Shown: positions 50,383 through 58,226, counted from the stretch's first letter. The stretch is DNA of 64,000 nucleotides from Geobacteraceae bacterium (GCA_023701365.1 JAMPXD010000003.1:1-64000); one strand, 5' to 3'. The notes: generated by a model not told the origin, from the sequence alone. Numbers and translations are program-made.

Positions 50383-51747
50383 TTACAATATCTGCTTGCG
50401 TTCAGTTGACGTTTCGGGGGCACTTGCGGTTAAAGATTTTTCCGTTGACTGAATTGACGCGACACTAATGCCTTCCAGACACCACTTCCAGACCGGCTTG
50501 CATGAGATCGTGACGCCGGCTTCCTCAAGAACCCGTTCCTCCCCCCACGTCAGAATCAGGCCGCTGTCAGAGCCGATCCGTCCACAGGCATCGAGCAGCC
50601 CGCCCATCTCCCGCTCCCGGTTTTCGTCCGTCAGCTCATGGCATACCTGGATGGCCTGCAGCGCGCCGGCAGCATCACGGGTGATGAAATCGCACTCTCT
50701 CTTGCCATGGAAGTAGAACAACTCCAGGCCCCGACGTTTCAGTTCGAGAAAAACCACCGTCTCCAGCAGGCGTCCGTCATCGGCGGAGGTGACCCGGCGG
50801 CACAGACCGGTGTCCACGGGGTAGAGCTTTGCCGGATTGCGCATCCGCGCATACGATGATTCGGCGAACAGGCGCACCTCGTACAGGAGCATGCTGTCCA
50901 GGAAGTGACGGTAATAGCGGAACAGGAGGTCCTTGGAGAGCGGAATGCGGCCGTTGTACTGCTTGTAAAAGGCGGACAGGGTAAAACGGGTGGCGAAGGA
51001 GGAGAAGAGCCGGTCGCTCAGGGCGTCCAGCAGCGGGATATTGGTGATCTGGTAACGCTCCACCAGGTCTCGGAAATAGAGGGCTCCATAGTAGTCCTTC
51101 AGGAGCTTTAACCGGTCGAAATCGGTTTCCAGGGCGCAGACCTCGGGATAGCCGCCCCGCCGCAGATACTGCTCGAAGAGGTGCCTTACCCGGTCCCGAT
51201 CCGCTCCGAAAGCAAGCGCCGGATCAGCCGGGTTGAATCCCCTGCTCCTGACGTACTCGGCAAAGGAATATGGCATGACCTCAAGGCTCCAGGCCCGGCC
51301 CCGGAGCTCCGTGTGGATCTCCGCCGGCATCATGCGCGATGACGAGCCGGAAACGAAAACCTCCATTCCTTCCCGCTCCACGGCACGCCGGCAGAAACGC
51401 TCCCACCCCTCCACGTTCTGGACCTCGTCCAGGAAAAAGGCCAGCGGAGCGCCGATCAGATGGGGGTACAGCTCAAGGAAGGCAGGCTTAAGCAGGTCGA
51501 AGTCGGCCAGGGTAAAGCCCTGCAGGCGATCATCCTCGAAATCGAGGTAAAGAGCCCCTTCACCGTGGCGGATGCACTGGTCGAACAGGATGAAGGTCTT
51601 GCCGCTGCGGCGGATGCCATAGAGCGCCACCACCTTGTTCACCCCGGAGGGTATCTCGATACCACTGCGCGGAACGATGGCCGGCGCCCGGTTCATAATG
51701 AACTGGCGGTTACCGGCGATGACCTCTTTGAGTGTTGACAGTTGCAT
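50383..51747 (-). CDS. AAA ATPase with DUF4143 domain
   Basis: The 454-residue protein has an AAA_14-type ATPase domain (Walker A ALYGIRRSGKTFIL near residue 44, Walker B LAFFLDEVQNVEGWERF near 106, sensor VFVSGSSSRMM), and a C-terminal DUF4143 domain (about 200-420) with KLYPVDTGLCRRV and the nuclease-like ECDFITRDAAGALQAIQVC. Proteins of this type are common, mobile and poorly understood. I prefer the ATG at 51747 (AAAGGA upstream) over a TTG at 51765. A dyad overlies the ribosome site. Confidence 0.85.
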   Translation of the reverse strand: MQLSTLKEVIAGNRQFIMNRAPAIVPRSGIEIPSGVNKVVALYGIRRSGKTFILFDQCIRHGEGALYLDFEDDRLQGFTLADFDLLKPAFLELYPHLIGAPLAFFLDEVQNVEGWERFCRRAVEREGMEVFVSGSSSRMMPAEIHTELRGRAWSLEVMPYSFAEYVRSRGFNPADPALAFGADRDRVRHLFEQYLRRGGYPEVCALETDFDRLKLLKDYYGALYFRDLVERYQITNIPLLDALSDRLFSSFATRFTLSAFYKQYNGRIPLSKDLLFRYYRHFLDSMLLYEVRLFAESSYARMRNPAKLYPVDTGLCRRVTSADDGRLLETVVFLELKRRGLELFYFHGKRECDFITRDAAGALQAIQVCHELTDENREREMGGLLDACGRIGSDSGLILTWGEERVLEEAGVTISCKPVWKWCLEGISVASIQSTEKSLTASAPETSTERKQIL

Positions 51748-51755
51748 AAGATATA

Positions 51756-51772
51756 ATCCTTTCAATAAGGAT
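51756..51772. promoter_or_regulatory. Dyad over the ribosome site of the DUF4143 gene
   Basis: ATCCTT-TCAAT-AAGGAT is a perfect 6-bp inverted repeat embedded in a larger AT-rich imperfect one. It covers the AAAGGA ribosome-binding site, so it could hide it in a hairpin or serve as an operator. No experiment supports this; it is positional inference. Confidence 0.4.
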
Positions 51773-51847
51773 GAATATATCAGAAATTAGCCTTATGTCA
51801 AGGATGAAATAGCAGTGGCTCTTTGTCCTGATGCCCAGGAAATAAAA

Positions 51848-51875
51848 AAAGGCCCTGATTTCTCAGGGCCTTTTG
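51848..51875 (-). terminator. Intrinsic terminator after tRNA-Met
   Basis: AAAAGGCCCTGA pairs with TCAGGGCCTTTT (12 bp, loop of four) and continues into a T-run on the minus strand, 30 bp after tRNA-Met. Confidence 0.9.
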
Positions 51876-51905
51876 TACTGCTCCGGACGGTGCCGGACTT
51901 TTAAT

Positions 51906-51982
51906 TGGTGGCGGTGCAGGGACTTGAACCCCGGACATCACGGATATGAGCCGTGTGCTCTAACCAGCTGAGCTACGCCGCC
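51906..51982 (-). tRNA. tRNA-Met (anticodon CAT)
   Basis: The 77-base cloverleaf has acceptor GGCGGCG/TGCCGCC-like pairing, anticodon loop CTCATAT and encoded CCA. A paired first base excludes initiator tRNA. Elongator methionine is most likely, but the anticodon also fits the lysidine-modified tRNA-Ile(CAT), the substrate of the TilS encoded 2.3 kb away. Confidence 0.9.
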
Positions 51983-52002
51983 GAAAATCGTGTTTTTCCG
52001 AA

Positions 52003-52030
52003 CGTATAAAAAACCTCCTTGGATCGCCAA
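52003..52030 (-). promoter_or_regulatory. Possible tRNA-Met promoter
   Basis: On the minus strand TTGGCG (52025-52030) and TATACG (52003-52008) are 16 bp apart, about 20 bp upstream of the tRNA. A hairpin-forming dyad (ACCTCCTTGG/CCAAAGAGGT, 52013-52036) overlaps it. Confidence 0.4.
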
Positions 52031-52111
52031 AGAGGTCGGTTCCTCAAAACCGTTTCTATATATCCCATCTCCCCCCTGCTTGTCAAGAAAAATTCGGCGC
52101 CTCGCTACCGG

Positions 52112-52139
52112 TGGAAAAAGGGAATACACCGGCTATACT
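52112..52139 (+). promoter_or_regulatory. Possible promoter of the YceI gene
   Basis: TGGAAA (52112-52117) and TATACT (52134-52139) are 16 bp apart and lie about 35 bp before the YceI start. The -10 is good, the -35 weak. Confidence 0.45.
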
Positions 52140-52172
52140 AGTTGCATCAGACACCCACCCGGGAGGCACGAA

Positions 52173-52703
52173 ATGGCACAATGGACTATCGACCCGGATC
52201 ACTCGGTCGCCGCTTTTTCCGTCCGCCACATGATGGTCTGCGATGTGCACGGCCAATTCAACAAGGTCTCCGGCTCCCTCAGCTTTGACCCGGCAGCGCC
52301 TGAAATCTCGTCGGTCGAAGCGACCATCGAGGTGGCGAGCCTCTATACCGGCATCCAGAAGCGCGACGACCATCTGCGAAGTCCGGATTTCTTTGACGTC
52401 GCCGGCTACCCGCTCATGACCTTCGCGAGCAGCAGGGTCGAAGGGCGGGGGGAAAACCGGTTCACCGTCATCGGCAGCCTGACCATGCGCGGCGTAACGC
52501 GGCCGGTGGTACTTGAAGCGGAGTACCGGGGCCCGGTCAAAAGCCCCTTCGGTGACGAGACCACCATCGGTTTCACGGCGACAACCACCATCGACCGCAC
52601 CGACTTCGGCGTATCGTGGAACGAGATGATGGAGGGAGGGGGATTGGTCGTGGGCAACAGGGTGACCATCACCCTCGACCTGGAAGCGGACCTGGTCGGG
52701 TAA
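52173..52703 (+). CDS. YceI-family lipid-binding protein
   Basis: The 176-residue protein is one YceI domain: it begins WTIDPDHSVAAFSVRHMMV and has GSLTMRGVTRPVVLEAEY and TTIDRTDFGVSW near the end, the usual family landmarks. YceI folds are lipocalin-like and bind polyisoprenoid or other lipids; many are exported, but this one has no signal peptide from the ATG at 52173, which follows GGGAGG. It is the first of a plus-strand pair with the ferritin-like gene 30 bp downstream. Confidence 0.9.
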   Translation: MAQWTIDPDHSVAAFSVRHMMVCDVHGQFNKVSGSLSFDPAAPEISSVEATIEVASLYTGIQKRDDHLRSPDFFDVAGYPLMTFASSRVEGRGENRFTVIGSLTMRGVTRPVVLEAEYRGPVKSPFGDETTIGFTATTTIDRTDFGVSWNEMMEGGGLVVGNRVTITLDLEADLVG

Positions 52704-52732
52704 CGGCCCCAACCGGAAAGAGGCAGAGAGTC

Positions 52733-53227
52733 ATGAACATCCTTGAGTTTGCCAAGCAGATGGAGCTCGACGGCAAGGCCCACTATGAAAAACTGGAACG
52801 GGAAACGCCGGTCGTCGGCTTGAAGAAAATCTTCTCCATCCTCGCGGCCGACGAAATGAAGCATTATGCAGTCGTGGACGCCATGGCATCCGGGGTGATG
52901 ATGGAAATGACCGATTCCACGGCCTTGGAGAACGCGAAGAACATCTTCCAGACCATGCAGATTGACGAAGGTCTCCTGGCGGAAATGAAGACAAAGCTGG
53001 ACGGCTACCGCCATGCCATGAAGATCGAGGCGGACAGCGTCAGGCTCTACGAGGATATCGTCAGGAAGGAAAGCCAGTACGGCAGCCCGGCACTAGTATC
53101 CCTACTGGAGAGGATCATCGAAGAGGAGAAAAAGCACTACAACATCGTGGAAAATATCCACTACCTGATCGCCAGGTATGAGAACTTCGTGAGCTGGCAC
53201 GAGTTCGACCGGATCAGGGAGAGTTGA
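52733..53227 (+). CDS. Ferritin-like/rubrerythrin-type diiron protein
   Basis: The 164-residue helical protein shows the four-helix diiron pattern: Glu in the first helix (MELDGKAHYEKL), DEMKHY in the second, Glu-rich KIEADSVRLYEDI in the third and EEEKKHYNI in the fourth. There is no C-terminal rubredoxin zinc site, unlike classical rubrerythrin. It may reduce peroxide or store iron. The ATG at 52733 follows an AGAGGCAGAGAG purine tract. It is next to YceI and near a second ferritin. Confidence 0.82.
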   Translation: MNILEFAKQMELDGKAHYEKLERETPVVGLKKIFSILAADEMKHYAVVDAMASGVMMEMTDSTALENAKNIFQTMQIDEGLLAEMKTKLDGYRHAMKIEADSVRLYEDIVRKESQYGSPALVSLLERIIEEEKKHYNIVENIHYLIARYENFVSWHEFDRIRES

Positions 53228-53267
53228 TCATCGCTATCCTTCCCACCTCCCCCGCCATCGCTGCCTA

Positions 53268-53670
53268 TCCCCAGTCGCAGCGCCTCCTCCGGCCGGTTGT
53301 GGGCCGCCGAGCGGAGCGACGCCCTGACCGTCGCCATGAGCATGGCCGCCGCCATCCCCTTCCCCATGACATCGCCCAGGGAGAGGCTCCAGACGCCGAG
53401 GCAGACTTCCTGCCGGTCGAAGAAATCGCCGCCGACCTGCTTGGCGGGGAGGCAGCGGGCGGCGACGTCAAAACCGGGGATCTGCGGATAGCTGCGGGGG
53501 AGGAGCTTAGCCTGGACCTCGGCCGCGCATGCCAGCCCGACCTGGAGCTGGTAACTGCGCATCTCGCTTTCCCGGAGCGCCTGTTCCGCCTTGATCAGCT
53601 CGGCCCGCTCCGCGGCCTCGGTCAGCACCCGCCCCACCGCCGGCACCAGCCGGTCGACTGCCGGAGGCAT
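53268..53670 (-). pseudogene. Fragment of a response-regulator/SpoIIE-type phosphatase gene
   Basis: On the minus strand about 135 codons read as the end of a receiver (VDRLVPAVGRVLTEAAERAE), a linker helix (ALRESE) and the first half of a PP2C/SpoIIE phosphatase domain (VQAKLLPRSYPQIPGFDVAA, KQVGGDFFD, SLGDVMGKGMAAAMLMATVR). Similarity stops near RLGI, where the frame runs antisense into the ferritin-like gene. Neither the receiver core nor the rest of the phosphatase is present. It is a remnant lodged between two plus-strand iron-protein genes. Confidence 0.75.
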
Positions 53671-53705
53671 CAGGAGATGCCGACTACCGCTCCCCCCGCT
53701 TGCCG

Positions 53706-53737
53706 CTCCTGGCAAAGCCAGGAGGGTGTGGTATATT
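53706..53737 (+). promoter_or_regulatory. Ferritin promoter region with perfect palindrome
   Basis: CTCCTGGC-AAA-GCCAGGAG (53706-53724) is an 8-bp perfect inverted repeat followed at 53732 by TATATT, a fair -10. The palindrome covers the expected -35 position (TGGCAA, 16 bp upstream of the -10), as a repressor site would. It does not resemble a Fur box. Confidence 0.45.
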
Positions 53738-53789
53738 TTCCGGGTACGGACAATTTCAACCGCAAGTATTTCGAAAGGGGGACCCGATT

Positions 53790-54287
53790 ATGCTGAGCAA
53801 GGCCATGGTTGACAGCCTCAACAAACAGATCCAACTGGAGAGCTACTCGTCCAACCTCTATCTGCAGATGAGCGCCTGGGCGGAAATCAAGGGGCTGGAG
53901 GGGTGCGCCGCGTTTCTCCGGGCACAGGCCCAGGACGAGCTGGCCCATATGCACCGCCTGTTCAAGTACGTCTACGAGACCGGGGCGCTCCCGGTGCTCG
54001 GCACGATCAAGGCGCCGCCGACCGAATACGGGTCGGTGAGCGAGCTGTTCCAGAAGGTGAGCGACCACGAGCAGCTGATTACCGGCAAGATCAACGGCCT
54101 GATGACCCTCGCCCTTGGGGAGAAGGACCATTCGACGGTCAATTTCCTCCAGTGGTACGTCGCCGAGCAGCACGAGGAAGAGCACACCATGCAGAAGATC
54201 CTCGACAAGATAAGGAACATCGGCGAAACGGGGAGCGGTGTCTACTTCATCGACAGGGCCATCGGCATGATCGCCGGCGGGAAATGA
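53790..54287 (+). CDS. Ferritin
   Basis: The 165-residue protein matches bacterial non-haem ferritin: LSKAMVDSLNKQIQLESYSS, then LYLQMSAWAEIKGLEGCAAF, AQDELAHMHRLFKYV and WYVAEQHEEEHTMQKILDKI, which hold the ferroxidase Glu and His residues. It stores iron as a 24-mer in the cytoplasm. I chose the ATG at 53790, where ferritin similarity begins; an upstream in-frame start at 53700 is inside the promoter. It converges with the radical SAM gene five bases away. Confidence 0.92.
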   Translation: MLSKAMVDSLNKQIQLESYSSNLYLQMSAWAEIKGLEGCAAFLRAQAQDELAHMHRLFKYVYETGALPVLGTIKAPPTEYGSVSELFQKVSDHEQLITGKINGLMTLALGEKDHSTVNFLQWYVAEQHEEEHTMQKILDKIRNIGETGSGVYFIDRAIGMIAGGK

Positions 54288-54291
54288 GGGC

Positions 54292-55635
54292 TCAGCGGAG
54301 ACATTGGAACACCCCCATGCACCAGAGGCAGGAGCCGCACGGAACGTCCTTGATATGGCAGTCCTGCTGGAACTCCTCGGTCTGGACATAGTCACAGGGG
54401 GCCAGGCCGCAGGCGGAACAGTTGGGGTAATCATAGCCGAGCACATTCTCGCGGAATGAGCGGTATGCCGGGTCATTCCAGATATCCAGGATGCCCCGCT
54501 GTTCCAGGTTGCCGAACACCTTCGGCTGCACCTGCTGCAGCCAGCTGCTGGCAAAGCAGCTGTAGCGGTGCCACAGGAAGTAGCAGGGGGAGACATCCCC
54601 CTCCCAGGAGACGAACGTCCCCCCTTCCTCGACGAAGCTGCAGCGGCGCTGTTCCCGCAGAGTGACCTCGGGGAGCCGGAGCTCCAGCCCGTATTCCCGG
54701 GCCACCGCCGCGGCTTGGGCAAACACCGCGGCAACCTCCGCAATCATGGCACCGTCCAGCTGCAGGAGCTTTTTCAGGTCGATGAATATGTCGCGCTCTT
54801 TTGCCGCGCCCTTCATGGCATCGACGAGATTGACGATCCTCTGGGATTCGGGGTTCCTGGTGTACTTCCAGCGCGCCTCGAAATAGCGGCTGAGATCAAG
54901 CCCCTGCCGGTCCGCCTCTGCCTTGTACTCATGGAACAGCACCATGGCCTCATCGGTGCAGTTGCCGTAGGCGGCCTCGCCCGCATGCTGTTCATCGTAG
55001 GGGAGAACATGGGTCACTATGGCGAAGGAGGCGCCATGCTCGGCGGCCCAGCGTAGGGCGGCGGGGAGCTCCCCGAGGTTGCTCCGCATCACCACGAATT
55101 CTATCCCCACCTGAACTTCCGGCCTGTTGCAGCGCTCCTTGGCCGCGGCCAGGGCCGCAAAGGCACGGTCGACCGCCAGCAGCTCCCCCCCCTCGCGGAC
55201 CTTGCGGAAAGTCTCCGGAGATGCCGCATCAATGGAGAGGCAGATCCTGTCGAGACCGGCCTCGACCAGGGAAAGCGCCCGGGACTCGGTGAGCAGGAGG
55301 CCGTTGGACTGGAAGCCGATCCATCCCGTCGCCGGCATGGACCTCCTGGCCCGGCGGATGAACCCCTCCAGCCCGGGGTTGAGGAGCGGTTCGCCGATGC
55401 CGTTGAGGAGCAGCGCTTCCAGATGGGGAAAGGCGGGCTCCAGGGCCGCGAACCGTTCCGGCGACATCTCCCCCTCGGTCATCCCGCAGCCAGCGGTCTG
55501 CTTGACGCACATGAAGCAGCCGAGGTTGCAGCGCGTGGTGGTCTCGACGAACAGCTTGGCGGGATGAGCCCTGAGCGCGGGAGGGGTAACAGCGGTAGGC
55601 GCGGTGGCCCCGGATGGTCTTGCATTCTCCGACAT
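54292..55635 (-). CDS. Radical SAM/SPASM protein (paralogue 1), possible AOR cofactor-modifying protein
   Basis: The 447-residue protein has the radical SAM motif C36-x3-C40-x2-C43 (CNLGCFMC), the GEPLLNP motif after strand 3 and a cysteine-rich SPASM-type C-terminus of about a dozen Cys (for example NCSACGLAPC and CGSCLWCMG), enough for one or two extra iron-sulfur clusters. SPASM enzymes usually modify peptides or proteins. Similar proteins next to tungsten aldehyde oxidoreductases have been called cofactor-modifying proteins, and such an enzyme gene lies 6 kb away. The ATG has CAGGAG five bases upstream. Its 5' leader can form a nested hairpin. It shares most of its length with the gene at 56805-58142. 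Confidence 0.85.
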   Translation of the reverse strand: MSENARPSGATAPTAVTPPALRAHPAKLFVETTTRCNLGCFMCVKQTAGCGMTEGEMSPERFAALEPAFPHLEALLLNGIGEPLLNPGLEGFIRRARRSMPATGWIGFQSNGLLLTESRALSLVEAGLDRICLSIDAASPETFRKVREGGELLAVDRAFAALAAAKERCNRPEVQVGIEFVVMRSNLGELPAALRWAAEHGASFAIVTHVLPYDEQHAGEAAYGNCTDEAMVLFHEYKAEADRQGLDLSRYFEARWKYTRNPESQRIVNLVDAMKGAAKERDIFIDLKKLLQLDGAMIAEVAAVFAQAAAVAREYGLELRLPEVTLREQRRCSFVEEGGTFVSWEGDVSPCYFLWHRYSCFASSWLQQVQPKVFGNLEQRGILDIWNDPAYRSFRENVLGYDYPNCSACGLAPCDYVQTEEFQQDCHIKDVPCGSCLWCMGVFQCLR

Positions 55636-55652
55636 GTATACTCCTGAACGAT

Positions 55653-55701
55653 CTGGTAGCGGGTACGGGCATGGGATGCCCTTTTTTTGTTACGCTACCA
55701 G
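55653..55701 (-). other. Nested hairpin in the 5' leader of radical SAM gene 1
   Basis: Outer arms CTGGTAGCG/CGCTACCAG (9 bp, perfect) enclose an inner GGGCAT/ATGCCC stem. It ends about 20 bp before the start codon. On the plus strand the inner stem plus seven T residues looks like a terminator, but no plus-strand gene ends here. It may control the minus-strand gene or act as a terminator for antisense transcription. Confidence 0.5.
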
Positions 55702-55763
55702 CATTCCAGGCCGATTACCTTGACATATATCAAAACTGGCCAGGAAAAGCGCGCCGGCAGAAT

Positions 55764-56591
55764 TTACGCGCTGTCCTTGTCCCGGTGGCCGATGCCGATC
55801 GCGGTGAGACCTTGCCGCAGCTCCTGCAGGGCGGCGGCGAGCCGGCCATCCAGGAGGGCCCGGTCGCTCCCCACTGCGGAGAGGATGATGTCGATTTCCC
55901 GCGTCTCGCCGAGGGTCCTGGCCAGGGACTTGACATAGATGTCGGGATGGCCGTTGACCACCCCGGTGAGCACCGGCTCCATCAGCGACTCGTCGTTGCA
56001 CTGCACGGTGATGGCCCGCATAACCGACAGGCCGCCGCTGAAGGTCGCCCGCAGAAATGGCTGGAGGGAGCCGGCAAAGATCCCCTTCAGCTCCGACGGG
56101 ACACCGGGGAGGGAGATGATGGCGGCCCGGCCGGTCCGGAGCAGGACTCCGGGGGCGGTGCCGACCGGGTTGGAGAGCGGCACGGCCCCCGCGGGGAGCC
56201 AGGCCATCTTCTCCCGGGGGGGATTTAGCCCCCCCTGGGAGAGCACCCCCTGGGCGGCCAGCTCGTCATAACGCTCCCGGACCATCTGCAGGGCCTGTTC
56301 ATGCAGCCGCAGCTCGACAGCGGCGCCCCGCGCCACGGCGGCAAGGGTGAGGTCGTCGGCGGTGGGACCAAGGCCGCCGGAGGTGATGATGACCCGGGCG
56401 CCCCGCCCCAGCGCGGCATGCAACTCGGCGGCAATGGTTTCCGCGACGTCGCGCAGGAGTGTGACCCGGGCCACATACCCCCCCAGGCTGTTGATTTCCT
56501 TGCACAACCAGTGCGTGTTCGTGTCCTGGATATCGCCGATCAGTATTTCGTTGCCGATGATGAATATTTCCACAACAACCGGTTCTGACAT
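55764..56591 (-). CDS. Molybdopterin-binding domain protein (CinA N-terminal type)
   Basis: The 275-residue protein opens with VVVEIFIIGNEILIGDIQDTN (quoted beyond one motif only in part) and has the ITSGGLGPTADDLTLAAVA loop of the MoaB/MogA/CinA molybdopterin-binding fold. The amidase domain that ends full CinA is absent; about 100 residues follow the binding fold. In this setting a role in handling the pterin cofactor is likely, but generic CinA-like function is possible. The ATG at 56591 has GGGGGGAGG upstream; an alternative ATG at 56615 overlaps the stop of the small Cys-rich gene. Confidence 0.8.
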   Translation of the reverse strand: MSEPVVVEIFIIGNEILIGDIQDTNTHWLCKEINSLGGYVARVTLLRDVAETIAAELHAALGRGARVIITSGGLGPTADDLTLAAVARGAAVELRLHEQALQMVRERYDELAAQGVLSQGGLNPPREKMAWLPAGAVPLSNPVGTAPGVLLRTGRAAIISLPGVPSELKGIFAGSLQPFLRATFSGGLSVMRAITVQCNDESLMEPVLTGVVNGHPDIYVKSLARTLGETREIDIILSAVGSDRALLDGRLAAALQELRQGLTAIGIGHRDKDSA

Positions 56592-56611
56592 GGAGCCTCC
56601 CCCCCTGCTTT

Positions 56612-56791
56612 TCATGCGGCCGACCTCTGTACCGGGTCATGGCCCGGGCAGTCGTCCCGGGGGCCGATCCAGACCTGCTCTATCCGGAACACCGGGCAGA
56701 CGAATTTCCAGGCACATGCCCTCTCGGTACAGAAATGGCTGGCGTGTGCGATCTCGTGCTCAATCTTACATATCGGGCAATGTATTTTCAA
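56612..56791 (-). CDS. Small Cys/His-rich protein between radical SAM and molybdopterin-binding genes
   Basis: An unassigned frame encodes 59 residues with six cysteines (5, 8, 21, 26, 32, 48) and five histidines (4, 12, 16, 19, 51): HCPICKIEHEI, then HFCTERACAWKFVCPVF and DDCPGH. The start would be TTG at 56791, 13 bases after the radical SAM stop, with only a weak ribosome site, so coupling is assumed. Its stop forms an ATGA overlap with an alternative start of the next gene. It may be a zinc-binding protein, or a substrate or partner of the neighbouring SPASM enzyme. Not recognised as a known family. Confidence 0.5.
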   Translation of the reverse strand: MKIHCPICKIEHEIAHASHFCTERACAWKFVCPVFRIEQVWIGPRDDCPGHDPVQRSAA

Positions 56792-56804
56792 GATAGTTTC
56801 TCGC

Positions 56805-58142
56805 CTAATCCAGGCAGCGGAACACCCCGGAGCTCCAGAGGCAGCAGCCGCACGGTTCCGTGTTGACGTAGCAGTCCTGAATGAATTCATCCTTTTGCAG
56901 ATAGTCGCAGGGGGCGAAGTTGCAGGCGGCACAGGATGGATAGTCGTGGCGCAGGACGTTTTCCCGGTAGCCGCGGAACTCCCTGCTGTTCCAGATGTCG
57001 AGGATCCCCCTTTCCACGACGCTGCCGAACACCCGCGGCTGCACCGGGGAGAGCCAGCCGTTGGCGAACGAGCGGCACTGGTGCCAGAGCTGATAGCAGG
57101 GGTGCATCCGGCCGTCCCGGGAGATGAATGCTCCCCCCTGTTCGACAAAGGCGCATCCCCTTCTCCCCAGCGGCACCAGTTCCGGAAGCCGCAGCTCGAG
57201 CCCGGTCGTTCGGGCCACCTCGCCGGCCCGGTCAAATACCTCCGCCACCCGTTCCAGACGGGAATAGTCCATGGCGAAGAGCCGTTTCAGGTCAAGGGAG
57301 ATCCCCCGGTGCCGGGCATCGGCCCGCATGGCATCGACGAAATTGACGATCCTCTGCTCCTCGGGGGTCTTGACGTATTTCCAGAGGAGCTCGAAATAGC
57401 GGCGGATCTCCACCCCGGCGAGCTCCGCCTTGTTCTGCCAGACATGGAACAGGGAGAGGGCCTCGTCGGAACAGGTCTCATAGGCGCGCTGGCCGAGATG
57501 GCTTTCATCGTAAGGGTGGAGATGGGAGACGATGGCAAAGGTCGCCCCCCGCGCGGCGGCCCACTGGAGTGCGGCGGGGAGCTCCGCCAGGTTGTCGCGC
57601 ATGGCGACGTACTCCACGCCGACCTGCAGCTCGGGCCGGCCGCAGATCGCCTTGGCAGAGGCGACGGCGGAGAAGGCCAGCTCCAGATCGAGCAGTTCCC
57701 CACCGGTCCGGAGCGAGCTGAAGGTGGCGGGAGAAACGCCATCCATCGACAGGCAGATCCGGTCGAGCCCCGCATCTACCAGGGTCACGGCCCGCATGTT
57801 GGAGAGGAGCAGGCCGTTGCTCTGGAAGCCGATCCACCCCTGCGCCGGCATCAGCTTTCGTGCCCGGCTGATGAACTGTTCCAGGCGGGAGTTGAGCAGC
57901 GGCTCGCCGACCCCGTTCAGCACCAGGGCGTCCAGATGGGGCAAGGCGCTCTCCAGCGCCTCGAAGGTGGCCGGCTCCAGGTCCCCGTCGCCGGCTGCGC
58001 CGTCCCGGTTCTGCTTCATGCACATGACGCAGTTCAGATTGCAGCGGCTGGACGTCTCGACGTACAGTTTCGACGGGTGCTCCCGGTGCGCAGGGGAGGG
58101 ACGGAGATCCGGATGGCATACGGCCAGTGATTGTCGGGACAT
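56805..58142 (-). CDS. Radical SAM/SPASM protein (paralogue 2)
   Basis: The 445-residue protein has the radical SAM motif C34-x3-C38-x2-C41 (CNLNCVMC), GEPLLNS and a Cys-rich SPASM-type tail (SCAACNFAPC, CGCCLWSSG). It aligns with the gene at 54292-55635 from end to end, with long identical stretches such as GWIGFQSNGLLL and AGLDRICLS, so the two arose by duplication. Two tail cysteines of paralogue 1 are missing (CLWCMG becomes CLWSSG). The ATG follows GAGG. A hexanucleotide tandem repeat lies 19 bp upstream. Confidence 0.85.
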   Translation of the reverse strand: MSRQSLAVCHPDLRPSPAHREHPSKLYVETSSRCNLNCVMCMKQNRDGAAGDGDLEPATFEALESALPHLDALVLNGVGEPLLNSRLEQFISRARKLMPAQGWIGFQSNGLLLSNMRAVTLVDAGLDRICLSMDGVSPATFSSLRTGGELLDLELAFSAVASAKAICGRPELQVGVEYVAMRDNLAELPAALQWAAARGATFAIVSHLHPYDESHLGQRAYETCSDEALSLFHVWQNKAELAGVEIRRYFELLWKYVKTPEEQRIVNFVDAMRADARHRGISLDLKRLFAMDYSRLERVAEVFDRAGEVARTTGLELRLPELVPLGRRGCAFVEQGGAFISRDGRMHPCYQLWHQCRSFANGWLSPVQPRVFGSVVERGILDIWNSREFRGYRENVLRHDYPSCAACNFAPCDYLQKDEFIQDCYVNTEPCGCCLWSSGVFRCLD

Positions 58143-58160
58143 GGGGCCTCAGTGAAGAGC

Positions 58161-58199
58161 AGGTAAAGGTAAAGGTAAAGGTAAAGGTAAAGGTAAAGG
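58161..58199. repeat. Hexanucleotide tandem repeat (AGGTAA)6.5
   Basis: Six and a half perfect AGGTAA units lie in the 84-bp gap between the ribbon-helix-helix gene and radical SAM gene 2, in the leader of the latter. Hexamers do not shift frame, but copy number could change spacing or RNA structure near its ribosome site. Confidence 0.9.
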
Positions 58200-58226
58200 G
58201 AGAGGCAAGATTCTCCCTCATGAGCA

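Noticed and set aside
53161-53715. Intact 184-residue protein on the minus strand
   Set aside because: Similarity to receiver/SpoIIE phosphatase is confined to an internal block and the end runs antisense through the ferritin-like gene, so it was called a pseudogene fragment.
56792-57235. Upstream extension of the small Cys-rich frame to 57235
   Set aside because: This part is out of frame within radical SAM gene 2 and is Arg/Ser/Gly-rich; only the part after that gene's stop has a plausible protein composition.
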